A DNA stretch of 64,000 nt, taken from contig NZ_BRZA01000009.1 of assembly GCF_026012395.1 (NCBI RefSeq), positions 1 through 64,000 of the forward strand. Direction: 5' to 3'. The DNA is from Lysinibacillus piscis (GTDB lineage: Bacteria > Bacillota > Bacilli > Bacillales_A > Planococcaceae). Shown here one piece after another: positions 47,354-53,667 of the stretch. Made by a program: the position numbers and the translations under genes. The notes under the pieces were generated by a model. That model was given only the letters and a program-made list of their open reading frames with translations, was not told the DNA's origin and did not search any database. Position 1 is the first letter of the stretch. Every line of letters begins with the position of its first letter.

Positions 47354-48814
47354 ATGAAGACATTAACAGTAATCGGTCTTGGTGCAGGTGATTTAGACCA
47401 GCTACAAGTAGGTGTTTATAAACAACTAAAAGCAGCTCAAAATGTATATGTGCGTACTGTTGACCATCCTGTATTAACAGAATTAGTAGCAGAAGGTTTA
47501 CAATTTACTAGCTTTGATGCAATCTATGAAAAGCATGATACTTTTCAGCCTGTCTATGAAGAAATTGCAGAAAACTTAGTGGCGATGGCAGCAACAGAAG
47601 ATGTTATGTATGCTGTACCAGGACATCCACTTGTGGCAGAACAAACTGTGCAATTGTTAATCGCAGCAGCAGAGGCTGGCAAGGTACAACTGGTGATTGA
47701 GGGAGGACAAAGCTTCCTAGACCCTATTTTTGGTGCATTGAAAATTGACCCAATCGAAGGTTTTCAACTGCTGGATGGTACAAGTTTCTCCATGCACGAT
47801 ATCAATATGCGACAACATATTTTAATTGCACAAGTGTATGATATGTTTAGTGCATCAGAAGTGAAGCTCACATTGATGGAAAAGTACGATGATGAATATC
47901 CTGTAACAGTTGTCACAGCGGCAGGTTCAGCACAGGAAAAATTAGTGACTGTGCCATTGTATGAGCTTGACCAAAGTGTAGAGGTCAATAATTTAACGAC
48001 CATTTATGTGCCACCTGTGCAAGAACAAGAGGAAGCACTACGGGATTGGACGACCTTCCGCCAAATTATTGCGACATTGAGAGGGCCGAATGGTTGTCCG
48101 TGGGATCGTAAGCAAACACATGAATCATTGAAAAAATATTTGTTAGAGGAAGCACATGAATATTTAGCTGCTGTTGATGCAGAGGACGACTTTGCGATGA
48201 TTGAAGAGCTAGGCGATGTGTTACTACAAGTATTTTTACATGCACAGATTGGTGAGGACCAAGGTTACTTTGCACTAGAGGATGTACTGGCCTCCATTAG
48301 TGAAAAAATGATTCGCCGTCATCCACATGTTTTTGGTGATGTAGAGGTAGACGATGCAGATGGTGTCGTTGCTAATTGGGAGGCTATCAAGGCAGAGGAA
48401 AAAGGAACGAATGACAAGCCATTATTGACAGAGGAGTATCGACCATTTTCTTCATTGCAAACAGCTTATAATTATCAAAAACGTGCCGCAACAGTTGGCT
48501 TTGATTGGCCTGATGTGGATGGGGCGTGGGATAAATTTGCGGAGGAATGGCAGGAGTTTCGTCATGAAGTGACAAATGGTACAAGTACGTCACGACTTGA
48601 TGAGTTAGGCGATGTGCTGTTTACCATTGTCAATTTGGCACGTTTTTATAAGCTATCTCCAGAAGAAGCCATGTTGCATGCCAATGAAAAATTTGCAAGA
48701 CGCTTTGGCTATGTGGAAATGAAGGTGAAAGAAAGTGGACAGCCATTTTCAGCCTATACATTAGAACAATTAGATGCTTTCTGGAATGAAGCAAAGCATT
48801 TAGAAAAGGGGTAA
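47354..48814 (+). CDS. yabN: YabN: tetrapyrrole methylase-like and MazG fusion
   Basis: A protein of about 486 residues. N-terminal SAM-dependent tetrapyrrole-methylase-like domain (TVIGLGAGDLDQL; PGHPLVAE) and C-terminal MazG nucleoside-triphosphate pyrophosphohydrolase with two helical repeats (LRGPNGCPWDRKQTHESL; EELGDVLLQV). It probably cleans up non-canonical NTPs. ATG 47354 is chosen because GTAGGTG is upstream; GTG 47345 is too near that site. Confidence 0.95.
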   Translation: MKTLTVIGLGAGDLDQLQVGVYKQLKAAQNVYVRTVDHPVLTELVAEGLQFTSFDAIYEKHDTFQPVYEEIAENLVAMAATEDVMYAVPGHPLVAEQTVQLLIAAAEAGKVQLVIEGGQSFLDPIFGALKIDPIEGFQLLDGTSFSMHDINMRQHILIAQVYDMFSASEVKLTLMEKYDDEYPVTVVTAAGSAQEKLVTVPLYELDQSVEVNNLTTIYVPPVQEQEEALRDWTTFRQIIATLRGPNGCPWDRKQTHESLKKYLLEEAHEYLAAVDAEDDFAMIEELGDVLLQVFLHAQIGEDQGYFALEDVLASISEKMIRRHPHVFGDVEVDDADGVVANWEAIKAEEKGTNDKPLLTEEYRPFSSLQTAYNYQKRAATVGFDWPDVDGAWDKFAEEWQEFRHEVTNGTSTSRLDELGDVLFTIVNLARFYKLSPEEAMLHANEKFARRFGYVEMKVKESGQPFSAYTLEQLDAFWNEAKHLEKG

Positions 48815-48819
48815 TCAAT

Positions 48820-49110
48820 ATGAGATTAGATAAATTTTTAAAAGTATCTCGTTTAATTAAACGTCGTACTTTAGCAAAAGAAGTGGCAGATCAAGGGCGT
48901 ATTACGATTAATGATAAGGTAGCAAAGGCGAGTAGCACAGTGAAAGCTGGAGATGAGCTAGCTATCCGCTTTGGACAAAAGGTAGTGACAGCACGTGTAG
49001 AGGAATTGCGTGATACAGTGAAAAAAGAGGACGCTGCAAAAATGTTCACGATTTTGAAGGAAGAGCGTTTAGAAAAAATTGAGCCAGAGTTTATTGATGA
49101 TGAAGAGTAA
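48820..49110 (+). CDS. rqcP: RqcP ribosome quality-control S4-domain protein
   Basis: A 96-residue S4 RNA-binding protein (YabO/Hsp15 family): MRLDKFLKVSRLIKRRTLAKEVADQG. In B. subtilis RqcP aids RqcH in Ala-tailing of stalled peptides. It lies 5 bp after yabN. The C-terminal acidic tail is slightly longer than in B. subtilis. Confidence 0.95.
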   Translation: MRLDKFLKVSRLIKRRTLAKEVADQGRITINDKVAKASSTVKAGDELAIRFGQKVVTARVEELRDTVKKEDAAKMFTILKEERLEKIEPEFIDDEE

Positions 49111-49117
49111 CTAAGAG

Positions 49118-49158
49118 AAAGCCACCATAGCTGATTAAACTATGGTGGCTTTGATTTT
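49118..49158 (+). terminator. rqcP terminator
   Basis: AAAGCCACCATAG and CTATGGTGGCTTT form a perfect 13-bp stem followed by a T-rich stretch. Confidence 0.92.
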
Positions 49159-49297
49159 TATCTTGATTCAGCAAATGCTTTTTGTATCGAAAGCGAAGTG
49201 GCAGATACAGAAGACCCCTTCCTCAATAGGGAGGGGAGGAATGCCAGTTTGTACGCCATTCAGTGGGTGTCCAAAAGCCCACTGAATCAAGATAAAA
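49156..49297. repeat. inverted-repeat unit adjoining repeat copy B
   Basis: TTTTATCTTGATTCAG (49156-49171) and its exact complement CTGAATCAAGATAAAA (49282-49297) bound 110 bases. Inside is a second hairpin with 10-base arms ATTCAGTGGG (49258-49267) and CCCACTGAAT (49278-49287). No real gene: the 118-codon frame through it is an artefact of repeat sequence. Confidence 0.8.
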
Positions 49298-49312
49298 GCC
49301 CCAGCGGATGTC

Positions 49313-49496
49313 GCTGTCGCTGCGTTTCACTACGCTTTCGCACAGAAAAATCGTTTGTCATGGATTTTGAGGGCCTACACGATGTAGGTCAGTTAGCCGT
49401 TGTCACAGGATGTGATGCTTTTAGGCTAACTTCCTTTATTCGAGTGAACTCGAAAAAAATCCAGACGCAATTACGCTGGGGCGTAATTGATATTAA
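49313..49496 (+). repeat. structured intergenic repeat, copy B
   Basis: Second copy of the element at 38469-38651. The CAATTACGC/GCGTAATTG stem (49468-49489) is kept while its loop changes from TTCA to TGGG. The CGAGT/ACTCG stem is stronger here than in copy A. It fills the gap before yabP. Confidence 0.85.
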
Positions 49497-49511
49497 AAAA
49501 CACGATGAGTT

Positions 49512-49541
49512 GTCATGCTTTGAAGGTTGTCCGCATAAAGT
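49512..49541 (+). promoter_or_regulatory. candidate sigma-E promoter of yabP
   Basis: GTCATGCT (49512-49519) and CATAAAGT (49534-49541), 14 bp apart, resemble the mother-cell sigma-E pattern (CATA-type -10). The yabP gene of B. subtilis is sporulation-expressed. Confidence 0.45.
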
Positions 49542-49575
49542 GAACAGAAGCTAGGACGACTAAGGGAGGAAAAAT

Positions 49576-49875
49576 ATGACGCTACATCAAGAAAGTAACC
49601 GTTACACAATTCCATCTGGAGAGCATATTTTAACGATTCGTAATCGTAAAAGAATGGACATGACTTCTGTAAAATCGATTGAACGCTTTGATCAGGAAGA
49701 GTTTTATATTAAGACGTCCCAAGGGCATTTGTTAATTCGTGGGGAAGAGCTGCATATCGTTCATTTAGATGTTGATAAAGGCCTACTAACACTCGAAGGC
49801 ACTGTGAAGACGTTACAGTATGATGAGGAAGATAGCGGCTTCTCGAAAGGGTTCCTTCATAAGTTATTTGGATGA
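49576..49875 (+). CDS. yabP: spore protein YabP
   Basis: A 99-residue YabP/YqfC-family protein (IRNRKRMDMTSVKSIERFDQEEFYIKTSQGHLLIRGEELHI). Its family is needed for spore coat or cortex assembly in the mother cell. GGGAGG precedes the ATG. The stop overlaps yabQ. Confidence 0.92.
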   Translation: MTLHQESNRYTIPSGEHILTIRNRKRMDMTSVKSIERFDQEEFYIKTSQGHLLIRGEELHIVHLDVDKGLLTLEGTVKTLQYDEEDSGFSKGFLHKLFG

Positions 49876-50357
49876 TTGTTAGCGAACAATTTTTTCAGCT
49901 CATCGTCATGATTTTGAGCGGTATTGCAGTAGGGTTTATTATTGATAGTGTAAGATTGATTACTTTTTCAACATCCAAAAAATCGATTTTGCGGAAATGG
50001 GCTATATTTTTAGAATTCATTACGTGGATTGTATTAGGATGTCTCTCCTATTATTTATTATTTTGGCTGAAGGATGGCGCTTGGCGGGCTTATGACCCGC
50101 TAGCGCAGATTGCAGGTATTTTTTTATATCAAGCCTTTTTACAAGGTTTCTTTCGTTTCGTAGCAAGAGTTATTGTTGCGATTACGTGGAAACCATTTTG
50201 GTGGATTGTCCGACTTATTTTTGCATTGCTTCAACAAATTATTCGATTTTTCTTCAATATAGGTCTATTGTTGGTAAGACCATTTGTCAAAATTTATTCG
50301 TATTTGTCCTACACTTTTTTCAAAAAAATGCGATATATCAAGTATAATAAAAGATAA
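49872..50357 (+). CDS. yabQ: spore cortex biosynthesis membrane protein YabQ
   Basis: A 161-residue membrane protein with about four helices, in the yabP-yabQ pair. YabQ is required for cortex formation in B. subtilis. The ATGA overlap with yabP couples translation. Confidence 0.92.
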   Translation: MIVSEQFFQLIVMILSGIAVGFIIDSVRLITFSTSKKSILRKWAIFLEFITWIVLGCLSYYLLFWLKDGAWRAYDPLAQIAGIFLYQAFLQGFFRFVARVIVAITWKPFWWIVRLIFALLQQIIRFFFNIGLLLVRPFVKIYSYLSYTFFKKMRYIKYNKR

Positions 50358-50380
50358 CTACTATAGTTGGGGGTGCGAGC

Positions 50381-50782
50381 ATGGCTAGACGTCACTCATC
50401 AAATGATGAACAACCATTGACAAAACTTGATAATGACTATGTGCGTAACACAGATAAAGCAATAAATCGTAAAAAAGAAGGACGTAAACGGAAAATCCGT
50501 CGTATTCTCTTTTTTGCCATTGTACCAGTTGGGATAATTATCGTCCTCATCAATATTCTTGCTTATCAAAGTGAAGCATTGGTGATAAAGGAACAAAAAA
50601 AGGAAGTAGCAGATAAGCAACTAGCTGAAGTAAAAGAAGAACATGAGTTATTAAATTTAAAAATTAAGCAGTTAGAAGATGACGAGTATATTGCAAAATT
50701 ATTGCGTAAAGAATACTATTTGTCTGAGGAAGGCGAAGTTATTTTCATTATACCAGATGCAGAAAATAAAAAAGATGAGTGA
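50381..50782 (+). CDS. divIC: cell-division protein DivIC
   Basis: A 133-residue bitopic protein: basic cytoplasmic tail (about 1-40), one membrane helix (about 42-60) and an extracellular coiled coil (about 65-100). It forms a complex with FtsL and DivIB. GGGGGTG lies before the ATG. Confidence 0.93.
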   Translation: MARRHSSNDEQPLTKLDNDYVRNTDKAINRKKEGRKRKIRRILFFAIVPVGIIIVLINILAYQSEALVIKEQKKEVADKQLAEVKEEHELLNLKIKQLEDDEYIAKLLRKEYYLSEEGEVIFIIPDAENKKDE

Positions 50783-50797
50783 TTGTCCTAAGGATTA

Positions 50798-50825
50798 TTG
50801 ACACACATTTTTTGTTATATATAAT
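50798..50825 (+). promoter_or_regulatory. sigma-A promoter of yabR
   Basis: TTGACA (50798-50803), 16 bp, TATAAT (50820-50825), both hexamers perfect. Confidence 0.82.
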
Positions 50826-50907
50826 GAGAATAGAACTTATTGTAACAAATAGTTTGATTACACGACTCACATGAGTTGCTTAATTTTTAAGGAGGAGCAT
50901 TTTTTTT

Positions 50908-51336
50908 ATGTCAATTGAAGTAGGCAGCAAGGTACAGGGTAAAGTAACAGGAATCACAAATTTTGGAGCATTCGTTGAGCTGCCAGATGGCAAAACAGGC
51001 TTAGTTCACATTAGTGAAGTTGCTGATAATTATGTGAAAGATATCAATGAACATCTAAAAGTTGGCGATGAAGTTGAAGTAAAAGTGATGAATGTTGAAG
51101 CGGACGGAAAGATTGGTCTTTCAATCCGTAAAGCAAAGCCTCAAGCAGAAAGACCTGAACGTCCAGCACGTCCACGTCGTGAAAACCGCTCAAACGATCG
51201 CAATGAGCGCCATCAGCAAAAAGAAAACTTTGAGCAAAAAATGGCACGCTTTTTAAAAGATAGTGATGAGCGACTAACAACTCTTAAACGTGCAACAGAA
51301 TCAAAACGTGGTGGTCGTGGAGCAAGAAGAGGGTAG
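50908..51336 (+). CDS. yabR: S1 RNA-binding domain protein YabR
   Basis: A 142-residue protein: S1 domain (about 1-70, VQGKVTGITNFGAFVELPDGKTGLVHISE-type) and a basic Arg-rich tail ending RGGRGARRG. A general stress/RNA-binding role is suggested but not defined. AAGGAGGA before the ATG. Confidence 0.94.
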   Translation: MSIEVGSKVQGKVTGITNFGAFVELPDGKTGLVHISEVADNYVKDINEHLKVGDEVEVKVMNVEADGKIGLSIRKAKPQAERPERPARPRRENRSNDRNERHQQKENFEQKMARFLKDSDERLTTLKRATESKRGGRGARRG

Positions 51337-51382
51337 TTTGCTGACTGTTTTAATGCTAGAAAAAGTGTTATCACATAAAAGT

Positions 51383-51417
51383 AGGGATTGGCTTATGACT
51401 AAAGCTAATCCCTTTTT
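51383..51417 (+). terminator. yabR terminator
   Basis: AGGGATTGGCTT pairs with AAGCTAATCCCT (one G-T pair), followed by TTTT. Confidence 0.88.
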
Positions 51418-51429
51418 GCTTGAACTGAA

Positions 51430-51672
51430 TTATAGTGTGGAGGTTGGTCTTTTTTTCTTTGTCGGTACTTCTTTTACAGGTGAGGGAGGTATTGCTTTAG
51501 TAGTTGGATTCATCACGATTTTGACAAGTAGCAACCCACCATACGCACTAAGCACTAGCCCAGTCAGAAGTAAGATGATCTGGATAGCGAATGGTAAATG
51601 AATCAGAATGGATATAAGAATAATCATCGAGCCGCTTCCACAAACAAGAGCGGCTTTTGTTAATGGGCTCAA
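51430..51672 (-). CDS. small membrane protein, function unknown
   Basis: An 80-residue protein with two hydrophobic segments (about 8-29 and 34-53) and a basic, Pro-rich tail. I recognise no family. TTG start is supported by AGGAGG 8 bp upstream (minus strand, 51681-51686). A hairpin with arms AGCCGCT/AGCGGCT covers the first codons (51634-51657 region). It may form a unit with the membrane-protein gene upstream of it. Confidence 0.65.
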   Translation of the reverse strand: MSPLTKAALVCGSGSMIILISILIHLPFAIQIILLLTGLVLSAYGGLLLVKIVMNPTTKAIPPSPVKEVPTKKKRPTSTL

Positions 51673-51727
51673 AAGATAAACCTCCTATGTAGCATAAATA
51701 ATCATTATAAGTATGCCATATCTTCGG

Positions 51728-51949
51728 TTAGTTAGCACGGACAAACCAAAAGCCAACAGCGATAATAAGTAAAAGGAATGGTGTTAGTCCAATATATTTC
51801 CATGCGTTTTCTGCTCCTCCGAAATAATAAGCAACAGGTGCAAAAGTAAAGGCACTTAGCAACATAAAGCGCCAAGACAGTTTGTAAATGCCGATACCGA
51901 ATGAAGCGATAGAAATGGTAAATGAAAGATACCAAAGTGCTAAAATCAT
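51728..51949 (-). CDS. small membrane protein, function unknown
   Basis: A 73-residue protein that is almost wholly hydrophobic, with two or three membrane segments and no recognised family. A clear GGGAGGT ribosome site precedes the ATG. It precedes the 80-residue membrane protein on the same strand by 55 bp, so the two may be co-transcribed. Confidence 0.7.
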   Translation of the reverse strand: MILALWYLSFTISIASFGIGIYKLSWRFMLLSAFTFAPVAYYFGGAENAWKYIGLTPFLLLIIAVGFWFVRAN

Positions 51950-52024
51950 AATATTACCTCCCTTTTCTTAATTATCGGAATGTTATATTATGTTCTAAAG
52001 AAAAAGAAGTGGAGGGGGAATCAG

Positions 52025-52714
52025 ATGAAAACAATTGGCTTGATTGGTGGTATGAGTTGGGAATCATCTGCCCAATACTACAAAATTATGAATGAAGAAG
52101 TCAAAAGAAGACTAGGTGGATTACATTCAGCTCAATGTATTTTAGCAAGTGTAGATTTTGAACAGATTGAGCGATTTCAGAAATTAGGGCAATGGGATGA
52201 AGCGGGAGCATTGTTAGCCACTGTTGCTAGCAATTTAGAAAAAGCGGGCGCAGATTTCATCATTATTTGTACAAATACGATGCACAAGGTAGTGACGATC
52301 ATTGAAGCAGCTATTTCTATTCCTATTTTACACATTGCTGATGCAACAGCGTATGAGATTAAACGTAGTAAGTTAAGGAAAATTGGACTATTAGGTACTA
52401 AGTATACGATGGAGCAAGATTTTTATAAGGAAAGGGTGCAACAGCATCAAATTGATATTGTCATTCCAAATGAGACAAGTCGTATAGAAGTCAATCGTAT
52501 TATTTTTGATGAGCTATGTTTAGGAGAAACGAAAGCTACCTCCAAAGCTTATTATTTACAAGTGATAGATGAGCTTATCCAGCAAGGAGCAGAAGGTATT
52601 ATTTTGGGCTGTACAGAAATAGGTCTTCTTGTAAACATGCAGGATATAGATATACCTGTATTTGATACAACGATTATTCATGCTATATCTGCAGTGGAAA
52701 AGGCATTTTCTTGA
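52025..52714 (+). CDS. Asp/Glu racemase family protein
   Basis: A protein of about 229 residues of the aspartate/glutamate racemase superfamily. Both catalytic cysteines are visible, in ICTNTMHK (about 81) and LGCTEIGLL (about 192), and IGLIGGMSWESSAQYY is the typical N-terminus (YgeA/RacX group). D-amino-acid production is likely; the substrate is not readable. ATG 52025 follows GGAGGGG; the longer frame from 51980 has no ribosome site. Confidence 0.88.
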   Translation: MKTIGLIGGMSWESSAQYYKIMNEEVKRRLGGLHSAQCILASVDFEQIERFQKLGQWDEAGALLATVASNLEKAGADFIIICTNTMHKVVTIIEAAISIPILHIADATAYEIKRSKLRKIGLLGTKYTMEQDFYKERVQQHQIDIVIPNETSRIEVNRIIFDELCLGETKATSKAYYLQVIDELIQQGAEGIILGCTEIGLLVNMQDIDIPVFDTTIIHAISAVEKAFS

Positions 52715-52841
52715 AGGGAGATTCAGTATTCTTATAGCAGAATATTGGAGATTTTGCGTAAGAGATGTATTTTTGATTCTCAAAAAATAATGATTTGTTT
52801 CATAACGATTTGGGCTAACACCATAATGTCTTATAAGGTCA

Positions 52842-52884
52842 ATAAAATAAAAAGCCCAAAACGATTTTATATCGTCTTGGACTT
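52842..52884 (-). terminator. terminator of the tRNA cluster
   Basis: On the minus strand, AGTCCAAGACGAT pairs with ATCGTTTTGGGCT, followed by TTTTATTTT, just beyond the Glu tRNA. Confidence 0.85.
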
Positions 52885-52889
52885 TTGGA

Positions 52890-52961
52890 TGACCCGTACG
52901 GGATTCGAACCCGTGTTACCGCCGTGAAAGGGCGGTGTCTTAACCACTTGACCAACGGGCC
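52890..52961 (-). tRNA. tRNA-Glu (UUC)
   Basis: 72 nt. Acceptor GGCCCGT/ACGGGTC, TTCGAAT T loop and anticodon TTC in loop CTTTCAC. CCA is not directly encoded at the 3' end. Confidence 0.95.
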
Positions 52962-52969
52962 TTCTATGG

Positions 52970-53043
52970 TGGCGGCCGAGGGGATCGAACCCCCGACCTT
53001 ACGGGTATGAACCGTACGCTCTAGCCAGCTGAGCTAGGCCGCC
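52970..53043 (-). tRNA. tRNA-Met (CAU), elongator
   Basis: 74 nt. Acceptor GGCGGCC/GGCCGCC, anticodon CAT in loop TTCATAC. Position 1-72 is paired and the anticodon stem lacks the GGG/CCC of initiators, so it is the elongator type. Confidence 0.93.
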
Positions 53044-53048
53044 ATGTT

Positions 53049-53123
53049 TGGAGCGGAAGACGAGGTTCGAACTCGCGACCCCCACCTTGGCAAGGTGGTG
53101 TTCTACCACTGAACTACTTCCGC
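53049..53123 (-). tRNA. tRNA-Gly (GCC)
   Basis: 75 nt including an encoded CCA end. Acceptor GCGGAAG/CTTCCGC, anticodon GCC in CTTGCCAAG. First gene of the three-tRNA cluster. Confidence 0.95.
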
Positions 53124-53147
53124 ATCGTTTGTTAAGCAACAAAATAT

Positions 53148-53176
53148 ATAATACAATCCATAGCTACCGATGTCAA
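53148..53176 (-). promoter_or_regulatory. promoter of the tRNA cluster
   Basis: TTGACA (53171-53176), 17 bp, TATTAT (53148-53153) on the minus strand, 25 bp before tRNA-Gly. Confidence 0.88.
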
Positions 53177-53567
53177 TAAAATTTATAAAAATTAATCAAT
53201 AAATGTTTCGATGGCATAGGACATGCTGTTATATGGAGGTGGCGTTTATAGGAATCTGTGTAAACGCTTATCCAATCAACAACGTGCCACTAACATTTCA
53301 TCTTCAGATTGAAATATGGGAATCGGTGTTTATGGTTACCAATAGAAAAATATACTGTACATATTTGACTGGCGTGTTTAAATGAAAAGCACTCATATCC
53401 ATTTCAGATTTTTACATAGCATTTTGTCACAGCTTACTTTGAAAAATTCATGAAAAAACGTGTGAAATCTACATCATCAGAAAAGATACTCACTGAGAAA
53501 AATAAAAAAACCAGCTGAACACCATTTTCCTGATAAAATTTCTGCAACTTTCCCATATTATGCACAA
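53177..53567. other. non-coding stretch before spoIIE
   Basis: About 390 bp with no gene I can support. A 60-codon frame at 53203-53385 has no ribosome site, no recognisable sequence and a biased composition. No tRNA, repeat copy or terminator was recognised. The last 100 bp before spoIIE hold its promoter. Confidence 0.5.
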
Positions 53568-53570
53568 TTA

Positions 53571-53638
53571 TTCGTCGAAAAAATTAAATTTCTTACTGTC
53601 ACTATCAGACAATTTTTCTGTATAACTTTTTTTATAAT
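53571..53638 (+). promoter_or_regulatory. Spo0A-type promoter of spoIIE
   Basis: TATAAT (53633-53638) is preceded by CAGACA (53606-53611), a 21-bp spacing, with a 0A-like box TTCGTCGAA (53571-53579) upstream. The B. subtilis spoIIE promoter also has a 21-bp spacer and 0A boxes. Confidence 0.65.
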
Positions 53639-53667
53639 GACCAAAAGTACAGAAAGGGGACTGACAA

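Noticed and set aside
49198-49554. 118-codon open frame on the plus strand
   Set aside because: It runs through the inverted-repeat unit and repeat copy B, has no ribosome site and no family likeness. The copy A equivalent is not open.
51290-51601. 103-codon plus-strand frame after yabR
   Set aside because: Its first part overlaps yabR in another frame, it crosses the yabR terminator, and it lies antisense to a better-supported gene with a strong ribosome site.
53203-53385. 60-codon frame before spoIIE
   Set aside because: No ribosome site, no recognisable sequence, low coding character.
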